DNA of 64,000 bases from Lawsonibacter faecis (GTDB taxonomy: Bacteria; Bacillota; Clostridia; Oscillospirales; Oscillospiraceae), in assembly GCF_014287675.1 (NCBI RefSeq), contig NZ_JACOPQ010000004.1, forward strand, positions 62,001 through 126,000, in the 5' to 3' direction. Positions 32,490 through 43,000 of this stretch are shown piece by piece; the first letter of the stretch is position 1, and the number at the start of each line of letters is the position of its first letter. The notes below the pieces were generated by a model. It worked only from the letters and a program-made list of their open reading frames with translations, was not told where the DNA came from and ran no database searches. The translations under genes were made by a program, and so were the position numbers.

Positions 32490-34403
32490 ATGAAAAAAAT
32501 CATTCGCAGTGTTCTGTTGCTCGTATTGTCGCTGACGGTGCTGCTTATACCAGCTCTTGCGGCCGACTGGCCGCAGTTTTTGGGAGATCCGGGGGCGCAG
32601 GGAGTATCCGACGGCCACAGCGCGGTCAGCGGCGCAGATCTGATGCTGCGATGGGAGAAGAATACCGGAAACACCTGGGATGATGTACCAGGGACTCCCA
32701 TTGTAATGGGAGATTTTGTCTATTATTACAGCTCTCAATATCTGAGAAAACTGGATCTGGCCACGGGGGAAGAAGTGAAAACTGCCAGGATTTATGGCGA
32801 GCCGGTAAACCAGTTTTTTATTGATATCGCTTTCGGCGACGGTATGATTTTTGTGCCCTGTCAGGTCAACAATCTGGACGACGGTACCGGCGTGAACGGC
32901 TGCTTTTTCCGTGTGTTTGACGCCGACACGCTGGAACAACTTTATGTTACAGAGTCCATAGCCACCGGACAGATGCAGTCGCCAGTTATGTACCATAATG
33001 GTTATTTTGTGACTGGCACCTATGGCCGTAACGGCGTTTACGCCTGCTTCACAGCAAAAGATGAGGATACCGCACGCGGCGATGAGGTGAAAAAAGCAGA
33101 ATGGATTGTGGAATCTGACAGCAAATACGGCTTCAGCTTCAACGGCGCGGCGTTTGTGGGAAAGCACTGCTATTTTGGCTGTGGCAGTACGCTTTATGTG
33201 GTCGACTATAAGACCGGCGATACACGTACCTTTGATATCGGCGAAGGTTATGCGATAAAATCCACCATTACATATAGTGCTGAGACCGAGAGATTGTATG
33301 TGGCTTCCAATCATCCCACAGATGGTGCATCCATATTCTCCTATGCGCTGACTGCTGCTGGAATGCCCGATCCAACGACGGCGTTGGAGTGGGTATCACA
33401 TACAAAGGGCGGCGGCACACAGTCCACGCCGGTCGTGCATAATGGCCGGCTTTACATCGGCGGCGGCGGGTATACCATGGGCTCCGCAGAGCCATTTCAT
33501 GTGATTGATGCGGAAACCATGAAGGAGATCTATTCTGTTCCCATTCTGACTAAGGGATCCGCAGGCATTTCTACGGCATATGCCACAGACGAGAACGGCC
33601 AAATGATTTATCTGTATCTGGTCCCCTATGCGCCTAAGGATGAAACAGTATCTCAGATGTGGATTTTGACGGACCGCCAGGGACAGACAAAACCGGAATA
33701 TGAAATTGTGGATGGGATCGGCCGCAGGCAATACTGCTCCCAGAGCGTGATCGTTGCGAAAGACGGCTCCCTGATTTGGTATAACGACGCAGGACGGATT
33801 TACTGCTATGAGAACGCGGCAAACATGGAGCCCGGCATATTTCGCGATACAAAGAACCACTGGGCAAAGGACCAGATTGCGTTGCTGGCAGGCGAGGATA
33901 TCCTCAATGGAACGGGAGACGGCTATTTCTCCCCGGAGACGAAGGTGACCCGTTCCCAGTTTGTGCAGATGCTTTCCAAATTCTCAGGCGAAGATTGTTC
34001 TGCATATACAACTGATGAGTTTGCTGATGTCGGTTCCGGTGACTGGTATGCTCCGGCGGTTGCTTGGGCTGTTGAGCATGGGATTACCACAGGCAGCGGA
34101 AACGGACTTTTCTCGCCCAATGCACCAATCACACGGCAGGATATGGCGGTTATGCTCCAGCGGTATGTGGAGAAAGTAGCCAAGGAAGAGCTGCCGCAGG
34201 AAAATGCGATACTGGAGTTTACAGATGCATCGTCCATCGCAGTCTATGCGAAAGATGCGGTGGCAGCAATGCAGACGGCCGGCATCATCAATGGCATTTC
34301 CGACGGCGGCAGTTATCGTTTTGCGCCTGAGGCTCAGGCCACCCGCGCCCAGGCTGCTTCCATGATTGCGGGGCTATATCATGTGCTTTACGGACAGGAT
34401 TGA
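32490..34403 (+). CDS. SLH-anchored beta-propeller protein, putative corrinoid-binding
   Basis: A 637-residue exported protein: signal peptide (residues 1-24, ending PALAA), then about 420 residues of PQQ-like/WD-type propeller repeats (YLRKLDLATGEEV, LYVVDYKTGDTRTF, PFHVIDAETMKEIY), then three SLH domains (residues about 448-637: FRDTKNHWAKDQI, FADVGSGDWYAPAVAWAVEH, FTDASSIAVYAKDAV) that bind cell-wall polymer. It is the first gene behind cobalamin riboswitch 2 and leads into DUF4430 and ECF transporter genes. The plan recalls BtuG, the propeller that captures B12 on Bacteroides, but sequence relatedness is not claimed. No cobalamin-binding residues can be assigned. Confidence 0.85.
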   Translation: MKKIIRSVLLLVLSLTVLLIPALAADWPQFLGDPGAQGVSDGHSAVSGADLMLRWEKNTGNTWDDVPGTPIVMGDFVYYYSSQYLRKLDLATGEEVKTARIYGEPVNQFFIDIAFGDGMIFVPCQVNNLDDGTGVNGCFFRVFDADTLEQLYVTESIATGQMQSPVMYHNGYFVTGTYGRNGVYACFTAKDEDTARGDEVKKAEWIVESDSKYGFSFNGAAFVGKHCYFGCGSTLYVVDYKTGDTRTFDIGEGYAIKSTITYSAETERLYVASNHPTDGASIFSYALTAAGMPDPTTALEWVSHTKGGGTQSTPVVHNGRLYIGGGGYTMGSAEPFHVIDAETMKEIYSVPILTKGSAGISTAYATDENGQMIYLYLVPYAPKDETVSQMWILTDRQGQTKPEYEIVDGIGRRQYCSQSVIVAKDGSLIWYNDAGRIYCYENAANMEPGIFRDTKNHWAKDQIALLAGEDILNGTGDGYFSPETKVTRSQFVQMLSKFSGEDCSAYTTDEFADVGSGDWYAPAVAWAVEHGITTGSGNGLFSPNAPITRQDMAVMLQRYVEKVAKEELPQENAILEFTDASSIAVYAKDAVAAMQTAGIINGISDGGSYRFAPEAQATRAQAASMIAGLYHVLYGQD

Positions 34404-34411
34404 TTATTTTT

Positions 34412-35269
34412 ATGAAGAAAAAGCAAATCAGAGCCATTGCGATTGCCGCAATTGCTTTGGTGTTTTTGGGACTTGGGATTGCACAACTAAAGATCGAACC
34501 GGCCGAGAATAGTGTGCCTTCCACATCGCCGGGAACGCTTTCTGATAAACCTGATGATAAGCAGCCGGAACTCTTCGATGATGCGCAGCAGCCGGATGAC
34601 GTAGACCAGCCTGCTGAAGCTGAAAGCTCAGATAAGGTTGAGCAGTCTGCCGGGGTTAAGCAGCCGGAACAAGCGGAGCAGCCCGCTGTGATTGAAGAAC
34701 CAGATCCGGTTGAACAGCCAGAACAAATAGAACAGCCGCCTGTAATTGAAGAACCAAAGCAGCCGGAACAGGCACCTGTTGTTGAGGAGCCGAAGCAGCC
34801 GGAACAACCAGCAGAGACCGAATCTCCGGCGCTGCCTCCTGAACCCCCGGAGGAATCAGTGATTCATACCTGTACACTGGAGATTCGGTGCGATACAGTG
34901 GTGGATACATCCAAGCTAGAGAACGAGGCGGTGATCCCCTATGTACCGGCAAACGGGGTAATTCTCGCCACAACAGAGGTGGAGTATACACCGGGCGAGA
35001 ATGTGTTTGAGGTTCTCAAACGTGTGACTCGCGACCAGGGTATTCAGATGGAGTTCCGCGATGATCCGCTCTATAGCGGCGCGTATATTGAGGGAATCAA
35101 TTATCTCTATGAATTCGATGGTGGAACATTGAGCGGCTGGATGTACAAAGTCAATGGTCAGTTTCCCAACTATGGTTGCAGCCAGTACTTTGTAGAGGAT
35201 GGCGATGAGATCGTCTGGATGTACACCTGTGATCTTGGACGCGATGTGGGAGATAATTCCACATGGTGA
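34412..35269 (+). CDS. Membrane-tethered DUF4430 (transcobalamin beta-domain-like) protein
   Basis: A 285-residue protein with an N-terminal signal anchor (KQIRAIAIAAIALVFLGLGI), a long Pro/Glu/Gln repeat linker (QPEQAEQPAVIEEP, KQPEQ repeated, residues about 50-155), and a C-terminal DUF4430 domain (residues about 160-285) with SGWMYKVNGQFPNYGCSQYF followed by DGDEIVWMYTCDLGRDVG. DUF4430 corresponds to the C-terminal domain of eukaryotic transcobalamin and intrinsic factor. The linker would let it reach across the wall. I prefer ATG 34412 (MKKKQ) to an earlier in-frame TTG. The gene overlaps ecfT by 7 bases. Confidence 0.85.
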   Translation: MKKKQIRAIAIAAIALVFLGLGIAQLKIEPAENSVPSTSPGTLSDKPDDKQPELFDDAQQPDDVDQPAEAESSDKVEQSAGVKQPEQAEQPAVIEEPDPVEQPEQIEQPPVIEEPKQPEQAPVVEEPKQPEQPAETESPALPPEPPEESVIHTCTLEIRCDTVVDTSKLENEAVIPYVPANGVILATTEVEYTPGENVFEVLKRVTRDQGIQMEFRDDPLYSGAYIEGINYLYEFDGGTLSGWMYKVNGQFPNYGCSQYFVEDGDEIVWMYTCDLGRDVGDNSTW

Positions 35270-36189
35270 CAGATGCGTATTCTGTACGGGAGGGACTGGG
35301 AGAGGCTGCGGCATTTTACCGCAGCCATCCTCTGCTGAATTTCTCCTATTTTGCCATTGTTATTGGCGTTACCATGTTTGCCATGCACCCGGTTTTTCTA
35401 TTGTCGTCTTTTTTTATGGCATGGTGCTATTCTATCCTGTTAAGGGGCATAAAGGCAATTCGATTTAACTGCTTAGTTTTAATTCCTGCAATCTTGCTGA
35501 TGACGTTGTTTAATACGCTAAACGTTCACAACGGTGTGACGGTGCTGTTTTACCTCAATGACAACCGCATTACGCTGGAAGCGATTATATATGGTCTTGC
35601 TTCTGCAATCATGCTTACCAGTGTCATAATTTGGTTCAGCTGCTTCAGTGTCATAGTCACGGCAGACAAATTTATTTATTTATTTGGCCGCGCTGCACCG
35701 GTTTTGGCGTTGACGCTCTCCATGATTATGCGTTATATTCCGCTGCTGCAGCACCGATTTCGAGAGGTGGCCGCAGCGCAGCGATGCATGGGAAGGGGAC
35801 TCAAGGGTTCCTCTTGGATTAAACGCATCCGGCAGTTTGGGAAAGAAGTATCCATTTTGATTGCGTGGTCACTGGAGGCATCCATTGAAAGTGCTGATTC
35901 GATGGAGGCGCGTGGATACGGCCTCCGTGGCCGCAGCAGTTTTCATCTGTTTCGCTTTGCCGGCGGTGAGAAAGTATTGCTGGCAGCCATCCTGCTTTTG
36001 GGCGGGGCGGTTGTGGCAGCCTGTGCAGCAGGAAGTATGTCAATCTACTATTATCCAGCCATTCTTCTGCCGCGCTTTACGGTTTTACAGTGGATCAGTC
36101 TGGCAGCGTATCTGGGATTGATGTCCATTCCCATGGTGCTGGATATGAGAGGAATACACGAATGGAAATTATCTCATGCAGCCATGTGA
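35263..36189 (+). CDS. ecfT: ECF transporter T component, cluster 1
   Basis: A 308-residue integral membrane protein of the EcfT/CbiQ type, coupling the ATPases to the substrate-binding S component. It has six or so membrane segments and the cytoplasmic coupling motif MEARGYGLRGR near residue 210, with a related AAQRCMGRG about 35 residues earlier. It overlaps the DUF4430 gene and the EcfA gene at its two ends, so expression is tightly coupled. Confidence 0.92.
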   Translation: MVTDAYSVREGLGEAAAFYRSHPLLNFSYFAIVIGVTMFAMHPVFLLSSFFMAWCYSILLRGIKAIRFNCLVLIPAILLMTLFNTLNVHNGVTVLFYLNDNRITLEAIIYGLASAIMLTSVIIWFSCFSVIVTADKFIYLFGRAAPVLALTLSMIMRYIPLLQHRFREVAAAQRCMGRGLKGSSWIKRIRQFGKEVSILIAWSLEASIESADSMEARGYGLRGRSSFHLFRFAGGEKVLLAAILLLGGAVVAACAAGSMSIYYYPAILLPRFTVLQWISLAAYLGLMSIPMVLDMRGIHEWKLSHAAM

Positions 36190-37868
36190 ACTTCGCTTAT
36201 CCAGGATGCGAAGAAGATGTATTGAAGGATGTGAGTTTCTCCATCCGGCGTTCAGAATTCGTGGTGCTTTGCGGCAAATCCGGGTGCGGCAAGAGCACCT
36301 TGCTGCGGCATCTGAAAAAGAATCTAATGCCATACGGAAAACTGGAGGGGCACATTCTGTACTGCGGTGAGGAAGTGGAGAATCTGGACGACCGCGTCAG
36401 CACTTCTCAGATCGGTTTTGTTCAACAAAATCCGGACAACCAGATTGTTACCGACAAAGTGTGGCATGAGCTGGCGTTCGGGTTGGAAAGCCTGGGGCTG
36501 GAGAGCCGCATTATGAAGCAGCGCGTCGCTGAAATGGCCAGCTTCTTTGGAATTCAGACATGGTTCCGCAAAAATGTCAGCGAGCTTTCCGGTGGGCAGA
36601 AACAGCTTTTGAATTTGGCATCCATTATGGTTATGCAGCCCAAACTCCTGATATTGGATGAACCCACCTCGCAGTTAGATCCCATTGCGGCTTCGGATTT
36701 CCTGGCTACGCTGAAAAAAATCAATACGGAGTTAGGAACAACGATCCTGATTTCCGAGCACCGATTGGAAGAGCTGCTTCCGATGGCGGATCGTGTATTG
36801 GTTATGGAGCACGGACAGCTTGCCATTGACGACGGGCCCCGGGAGGCGGCGGCTCTGGTTGCATCGGGTGTGTGCAGGGAAATGTTTTATGGACTTCCGG
36901 CGGTAGTAAAGATTGCGTCCGCGGTAAAACCAGAAGGCAGATTTCCCCTAACCGTGCGGGAGGGGCGCTTGTGGCTGGAGGAATGCCTTGGACAGCCGGG
37001 CCATGAGACGCCGGAGAAAAACAAGAGACCGCGACTGCGGCCTCATACCGTAAAATCAGCGCAGAGTACGAGTATGCCAAGCGTGGTGTCGATGCATGAT
37101 GTATGGTTCCGTTACGGAAAGACTTCTTTGGACACGCTGCGCGGCGTCGAATTAGCAGTACGCGAGGGTGAGCTGTTTGCCATTTTGGGTGGAAACGGTG
37201 TGGGAAAAACAACGACTTTGAAAGCGCTTACCCGGCTGGTCAAGCCATACCGCGGCACGATTGAGATCCGGGGTAAGCGGCTGGAAAAACTCTCGGATAT
37301 GGAACTGTTCCACCATGGACTTGCAATGCTGCCGCAAAACCCGCAGGCACTGTTCACGGAGATCACCGTCCGTGAGGAATTACTCGAAGCATTGTCCGAT
37401 GAAAAACTTCCGGAGGATGAGCAGGCAGCCCGCGTGGCTGAGATTTCGAGAGAAATGGAACTTGACTCCCTGTTGGAGACGCATCCTTATGACCTCTCCG
37501 GCGGCGAGCAGCAGCGGCTGGCTTTGGGAAAAATTCTGCTGCGCCAGCCTGCGATTCTGCTGCTGGACGAGCCCACCAAGGGATTGGATCCCTTTTTTAA
37601 GCGAACGCTGGCCGATATCTTCAAGCGGTTATGCCAGAGCGGTATGACAATACTGATGGTAACGCACGATATTGAGTTCTGTGCCGAGTATGCAGACCGG
37701 TGCGCCCTGTTCTTTGACGGTGAAATTGTTTCCTGTGGGACTCCGAAAGAGTTCTTTTCGGGAAATAGTTTTTACACCACCACGGCCAACCGAGTGGCGG
37801 GACAGTGGTTTCCAGATGCCATCACATGGGAGGAGGTAGCGGCTCGATGCGGCGGGGATATCAAATAA
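36162..37868 (+). CDS. Fused EcfA-EcfA ATPase, cluster 1
   Basis: A 568-residue protein with two complete ABC ATPase domains. Domain 1: Walker A GKSGCGKST, signature LSGGQKQLL, Walker B LLILDEPTSQLD. Domain 2 (from about residue 310): GGNGVGKTT, LSGGEQQRLALG, ILLLDEPTKGLD. ECF transporters usually carry these as two genes, EcfA1 and EcfA2. ATG 36162 follows AGAGGAA; the upstream in-frame extension lies inside ecfT and is not used. Confidence 0.94.
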   Translation: MEIISCSHVNFAYPGCEEDVLKDVSFSIRRSEFVVLCGKSGCGKSTLLRHLKKNLMPYGKLEGHILYCGEEVENLDDRVSTSQIGFVQQNPDNQIVTDKVWHELAFGLESLGLESRIMKQRVAEMASFFGIQTWFRKNVSELSGGQKQLLNLASIMVMQPKLLILDEPTSQLDPIAASDFLATLKKINTELGTTILISEHRLEELLPMADRVLVMEHGQLAIDDGPREAAALVASGVCREMFYGLPAVVKIASAVKPEGRFPLTVREGRLWLEECLGQPGHETPEKNKRPRLRPHTVKSAQSTSMPSVVSMHDVWFRYGKTSLDTLRGVELAVREGELFAILGGNGVGKTTTLKALTRLVKPYRGTIEIRGKRLEKLSDMELFHHGLAMLPQNPQALFTEITVREELLEALSDEKLPEDEQAARVAEISREMELDSLLETHPYDLSGGEQQRLALGKILLRQPAILLLDEPTKGLDPFFKRTLADIFKRLCQSGMTILMVTHDIEFCAEYADRCALFFDGEIVSCGTPKEFFSGNSFYTTTANRVAGQWFPDAITWEEVAARCGGDIK

Positions 37869-38788
37869 GTCAGGTAGAGACCGCCCACCGCAAGCGCACT
37901 GCCGTTTCATCGCTGCTTATTTTTATAGCGATTCCAGCGGTGATTATTCTGGGGTTCACATTATTCAACGACCGAAAATATATCCTGGTCAGCTGGATGA
38001 TTTTGGCTATGACTGTTGCACCGTTTTTTATGGTATTTGAAAAACGGAAACCAAAGGCGCGTGAAATCGTTCTGATTGCCATGATGTGTGCCCTAACGCT
38101 CTGCGTGCAGCTCCTGTGCCGTATGACCATTGCAATCCGCGCAGGAACAGCAATTATAATTGCCAGCGGAATTGCGCTGGGGCCGGAGGCGGGTTTTCTG
38201 ATCGGCGCCCTGTCCAGGTTTGTACTGAATTTTTATGAAGGGCAGGGACCGTGGACGCCCTGGCAGATGTTTTGCTGGGGACTGTTGGGCTTCCTGGCCG
38301 GTCTGGCCTTTAACCGGGCCACGGTGGAAAAACTCAAGTCCAGGGATTTTAAGGTGGTGATGGGACCGCTGCTGTGTGTGGTATTTGCGGTCCTGACTGC
38401 CTACCTTCTTTACTTGCTTTTCCCACCGGTAGACAACGGCTCTTTTCTAGGCTGGCGCTTATATGTTTTCGGCGCCATTGGTTTACTGCTGGGCGTATTG
38501 GTACAGCGGAAACGCCTTCCGGTAGACGACATCACCTTGACTGTTTTTACGTTTTTTACAACGTTTATCATTTACGGCGGGCTGATGAATATCTGCGCCA
38601 TGGTTACCGCGGCCAGTATCCCGGGAGGAAATGAGATCAGCTGGGACACGATGAAGCTGCTTTACATCTCCGGCGTGCCCTATGATGCAGCGCATGCCGG
38701 TTCCGCGGCGATTTTCAACTTTATCTTTGGGGATAAAATCATCAGGAAATTGGAGCGAATCAAGCTGAAATACGGAATCTATCGGTGA
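37847..38788 (+). CDS. ECF transporter S component, cluster 1
   Basis: A 313-residue membrane protein with two extra N-terminal helices (VSSLLIFIAIPAVIILGFTL; YILVSWMILAMTVAPFFMVF) before an S-component core (KAREIVLIAMMCALTLCVQL; IASGIALGPEAGFLIGALSR; GPWTPWQMFCWGLLGF). S components bind the vitamin and toggle in the membrane. Location behind a cobalamin riboswitch and before cobU points to a corrinoid. ATG 37847 follows GGAGG and overlaps the ATPase gene by 22 bases. Confidence 0.88.
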   Translation: MRRGYQISQVETAHRKRTAVSSLLIFIAIPAVIILGFTLFNDRKYILVSWMILAMTVAPFFMVFEKRKPKAREIVLIAMMCALTLCVQLLCRMTIAIRAGTAIIIASGIALGPEAGFLIGALSRFVLNFYEGQGPWTPWQMFCWGLLGFLAGLAFNRATVEKLKSRDFKVVMGPLLCVVFAVLTAYLLYLLFPPVDNGSFLGWRLYVFGAIGLLLGVLVQRKRLPVDDITLTVFTFFTTFIIYGGLMNICAMVTAASIPGGNEISWDTMKLLYISGVPYDAAHAGSAAIFNFIFGDKIIRKLERIKLKYGIYR

Positions 38789-38799
38789 GGAGTGGATGC

Positions 38800-39357
38800 A
38801 TGACAGTCTTTATCACAGGTGGGTGCAAAAATGGGAAATCCACTTTCGCTTTGCAATGTGCGCTGAGCCTGTCAGAAAGACGCCCGCGTTATTATGTAGC
38901 AACCATGGAGCCCCCATGTGACGCCGATGAATTGGAGCGGATACGCATCCACAGAGCGGCACGGGCGGGCAAGGGATTTGTAACCCTGGAACAGGGACGA
39001 AACTTGCCTGTTTGCTTGGAACAGGCGGATCATAGCGGTGTTTTTTTGCTGGACAGCGTCACGGCGCTGCTGGCCAATGAGATGTTCCCCACCAATGCAC
39101 AGCCTGATGAGACCGCGACAGAGCGTATAGCGGCTGATCTGGGGACTTTTCTCGGCGCCGTGGAACATGCCGTCGTGGTCAGCGATTATCTGTACGGAGA
39201 TGGAATTGCTTACGATCCTGTGACCGAACGATATAGGCGAGGCTTGGCATACCTGGATCGGTTCCTGGCAGAGCGTTGTGACTGCGTTGTGGAAATCTGT
39301 CTTGGGCGTCCGGTCGCTCATAAAGGCCGCCTGCCAGCGTTGGAGGGAAAAACATAA
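38800..39357 (+). CDS. cobU: Adenosylcobinamide kinase/guanylyltransferase
   Basis: A 185-residue enzyme that phosphorylates adenosylcobinamide and activates it with GTP, the entry point for salvaging imported cobinamide. The P-loop is GGCKNGKST near residue 6 (family consensus GGxRSGKS), followed by ATMEPPCDADELERIRIHRA, LLDSVTALLAN and VVVSDYLYGDGIAYDPVTERY. ATG 38800 follows GGAG at 8 bases. The upstream GTG 38785 adds five residues inside the ribosome binding site. Confidence 0.92.
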   Translation: MTVFITGGCKNGKSTFALQCALSLSERRPRYYVATMEPPCDADELERIRIHRAARAGKGFVTLEQGRNLPVCLEQADHSGVFLLDSVTALLANEMFPTNAQPDETATERIAADLGTFLGAVEHAVVVSDYLYGDGIAYDPVTERYRRGLAYLDRFLAERCDCVVEICLGRPVAHKGRLPALEGKT

Positions 39358-39719
39358 TGGATATCATCATTGGCGGCGTCTATCAGGGAAAGCTGGATTA
39401 TGCAAAAGCGCAATTCAGCTTGACTGATTCTGATGTGTTTTTCTGCAGCGAATGTCCTGTGCTCGACTTGACGAAGCGATGTATTTACGGCTTTGAACAA
39501 TACCTGCGGGCTTGTGCGCAAAGCAGCATCCTGCCGCAGACGGAATATCCGGCGGAAACGGTGTTGATCTGTGAGGATATTTTTTGCGGCATCGTCCCGA
39601 TGGAAGATTTGGAACGCAAATGGCGCGATTTAGCCGGTCGTACTCTCACTGTTTTAGCTTCCAAAGCGAACACGGTTACTCGTATTTTCTGCGGGCTGCC
39701 GCAGCAGCTGAAACCATAA
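39357..39719 (+). CDS. Small CobU-like P-loop protein
   Basis: A 120-residue protein beginning MDIIIGGVYQGKLDYAKAQF, a shortened P-loop of the CobU type, with LICEDIFCGIVPMEDLERKW in the middle. Short CobU-like proteins of this form accompany cobalamin genes in Clostridia. It overlaps the cobU stop by one base. Missing the second half of CobU, it probably has a partial or regulatory role. Confidence 0.75.
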   Translation: MDIIIGGVYQGKLDYAKAQFSLTDSDVFFCSECPVLDLTKRCIYGFEQYLRACAQSSILPQTEYPAETVLICEDIFCGIVPMEDLERKWRDLAGRTLTVLASKANTVTRIFCGLPQQLKP

Positions 39720-39748
39720 ATAAGACGATCATCAAAAAAAGAATATCA

Positions 39749-39870
39749 TGGTACTATCCTGCCGGGAAACTCCCGAAGGGCGGAATGGGGTGAAAAGCCC
39801 CGCGAGCGGGTCACTGTGATGCCTCCGGAGAGAGGATAAGTCAGATACGCCGGACAGTATCTTTGTACCT
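39749..39870 (+). promoter_or_regulatory. Cobalamin riboswitch 3 (upstream of the 2206-residue SLH protein)
   Basis: Aptamer motifs in order: GGGAAACTCCC, GGGGTGAAAAGCCCC near 39787-39801, GGGTCACTGTGATGCC near 39808-39823, and ATAAGTCAGATACG near 39836-39849. It lies 30 bases after the CobU-like gene and is followed by an intrinsic terminator, a standard OFF-switch arrangement. Confidence 0.85.
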
Positions 39871-39891
39871 GCCTGCACCGGGACATGCGCG

Positions 39892-39922
39892 ACAACTGCC
39901 GGACTCCCGGCAGTTGTTTTTG
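39892..39922 (+). terminator. Terminator of riboswitch 3
   Basis: ACAACTGCCGG-ACTC-CCGGCAGTTGT followed by TTTTGC, 94 bases before the giant gene's start. It may also terminate cluster 1 read-through. Confidence 0.85.
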
Positions 39923-40015
39923 CATCTTTGGTACAAAAGCAATCCGCACCTATATCATACCATGTGCGGTTTATATAAATTGAAACACATGAGCTAAAAA
40001 GGAGGATTATCACAC

Positions 40016-43000
40016 ATGAAAAAAAGAGTCCTATCTCTGCTGCTTGTGCTAGTTATGGCGGTCGGCATGCTGCCCGTCAGCGCCATGGCAGCAGAAGGGG
40101 AACCGGCGCCAGCGCCGGTCTTTCAAACGAATTTGAAAGAGCCGGAAGTAACGTATTACAGCGACAGTTCCATTCGCGCTCTATCAATTCAGATAACAAA
40201 AGATGAAGCAAGTTATACGAAAGACACATTGGAGATAAAATGGCAGAGCTCTAATAGCGGAGAAGAAGGGAGCTTTTCGGATGCCAAAGATGGTGTGTTC
40301 AACTTCTTGCTCTCGAGCAGCTACAAACCGGATATCCAGCCGGGCGAGACCAAGTATTACCGGGCAAAGGTAACCAATAACGGCCTTGGAGAAGGCATGA
40401 CGCCCACAACGGTATATTCCGCAGTGACAAAGATTGTGGTTTTAGAGGAAGCGGCGCCAATTCCGGCGAAGCTTACCTTCCAACCTGCAGCAAAGCTGGC
40501 TGGAGAGGAGGGGAATTATACCACCGAAGCTGCCGGGGATATCAATGCGGAAGTGAAAAATTATTGGGGCGGCGACGAAGTAACCAACATCAGCACCGGC
40601 AATGTGAGCAATGTATCGATCAACAGCTGGGATACGGTCAAATATGACTTCACGGGCTGGCTGATGCAGGGGCAGGACGGCCTGCAGAAACTGCTTTCCA
40701 TGCATGACAGCACAGAATATTTGGAGGTGCTGAAGGTTGCCGACGAAACGGCGTGGGCAGCGTATGTGAGTGCCTCTGATCTGGTTGTGCAGAGCTATAT
40801 CTATACAGGTACACCAAATACGTATGCACTGCGTTTTAATACATCGGTCGAGATTCTCAAGGACTTCTCCATCACACCAGTGTTCACGGAGAAGGCAGCG
40901 CCTCAGCATACCTTGACGCTGGAACGGGCGAAGCACGGTACAGCTTCCTATATTCGCGAGGGGGAAAGCGAGACTTACACGCTGACTGCCGCAGCCGATA
41001 AAAACTACTTGTTTGCCCGCTGGGAGCAGTCTGCCGACAACGGCAGCACATGGACGCCCGTTGAAAGTAGCACCGCAAAAATGCAGGTTACGCTGGCTGC
41101 CGATACCTCCTATCGGGCGGTCTTTGTTCCCATTTCCATTGAGGAGATGAGCTTCGCCAGCTATTACCTTCCCTCTTCGGGAGACAACTGGACAGTTCGT
41201 CTGGATGTGGAAATGAGCGCGAACTTACAGGAAACCACCCCGTTTACGGTCAATGTCTATGAGGGCAGCAACAGCACTGGAACTCTGTTGGAAACTGTGC
41301 AGGTAGATGTATATCGGGGTTCCGCAAAGCGCACGATTGAGGTGGATTTGACCAAGCGGCCCAGCTCGGATACGACTCCCATCTATGTGACTGCCACGTT
41401 GCTGGGCGGGGAACCGGTAGGTGCGAGCAGGACTCTCTGCGGCACGTTGGATATGGAGCAGACAAGCCTTGAGGTGGACTGCGTCGCGGAGACGTTCATG
41501 AAGGACTCCGACTACGGGTATTTGCAGTTTTCCGCCACTTGTGAACCCAATGCGGTCATCACATGGTCGGGCGGTAATGACGAACTGGGGCAACCCGGTC
41601 AGGCGGGCACCGCCGTGATTGAGGCAGATACAGGTAAGGTGACCTTTACCCGGTTTTACAGCAATAATTCAAAGACATTTTATGCCGATGCTGGGGACGG
41701 ACGTGTTGGCAAGATTGTTGTTTCTTTTATAAGAGGCAAGGATGTCGTGAAATTGGGTGAAACGGCTCTAACTGTTCTTGCAGGCGAGACAAACGAATAC
41801 GCTTACAAGAGCACATTGCCCAAGCTCAAGGAAGCACAGGTTAAGGTGACATCTTCCGACGAAAGCATTTTTACTGCTGCGGTTACGACAAAAGAAGTGC
41901 CGGGGATGTTTTTCCCGGAGGTAGTCCTTGATAAAGTTACCATTACCGGCGTGAAGGCAGGAACGGCCGAACTGAGCATCGCGCTGACGAACGGCGGCGT
42001 TTGGACGTGCCCTGTCACCGTCACCAGCAGCGACATCGCCGTTGAGGGTATTACTGTAACTCCCAAAACCGCAGAACTCAATGTGGGCGGCACAACGGTG
42101 CTCTCTGCCGTTACCGCACCGGCCACTGCCGCTGTTACCGTGACCTACTCCAGCTCGAAGGAGGATGTGGCCCGGGTAAACGCTAATACCGGCGTGGTCA
42201 CTGCAATCGGCGCAGGCGAGGCCGTTATTACTGCGACAGCTACCGACGGCAGCGGAAAGACCGTCACTGACACCTGTGTTGTCACCGTGACGGATGCTGC
42301 CTATACTGTGAAAGTTTATGTACCAACTGCGGCAGGGACTGCCGCGTTCTATCCCACTACCGGCTTTGACACCGCTGGCAGAGATACTTTTGCGGAAGAG
42401 TCCGCCATCGCCGCTGCTTCCGCTGTTGAAGGAGACTACACCGTTTATACCATGTCTCTTGAACCGGGGACCTACTCCTTCCGGGGCACGAGTTCCGGCG
42501 GCCAGAGCATGGGCGGCGGCTGCTTTGCCATTCCGGAGGCAGATACCGCTGCCGGAACGCGGGATGTGAGCATCTACCTGCGTCAGGTGGAGTTCTCCGT
42601 TACCAACAGCGAAATCACGGCGGACGACCTTACCCTGACGGTGAAAAACACGCTGGGAACGGTCACGCTGGGAGCGGCCGGTGCCAATGCGTCTGGACAG
42701 CTGAACTTCTCTACTTTGATGTATGCCAAGGGCGGCACAATGTTGTACTCTGTGACGGCCACGCCGAACGAGGATTATATGCAGTCCAATCATGTGGGCG
42801 TTTTGGCGCTTACACAGAGCATAGAGCAAGGCACAGATACCCAGAGCGTATCCATGACGTTGCCTGCTGCGACGGCTTTGACGCTCACCGTGCCTTCCGG
42901 AGCGAAGGCTGAATTGGCCATTGCCTCTCGTTACCAGGGTGTAGCCCATGTGCCTGTTGCCGCTGTTGGCCAGCCCAAGACAGAGGCTGGGAAGGATACC

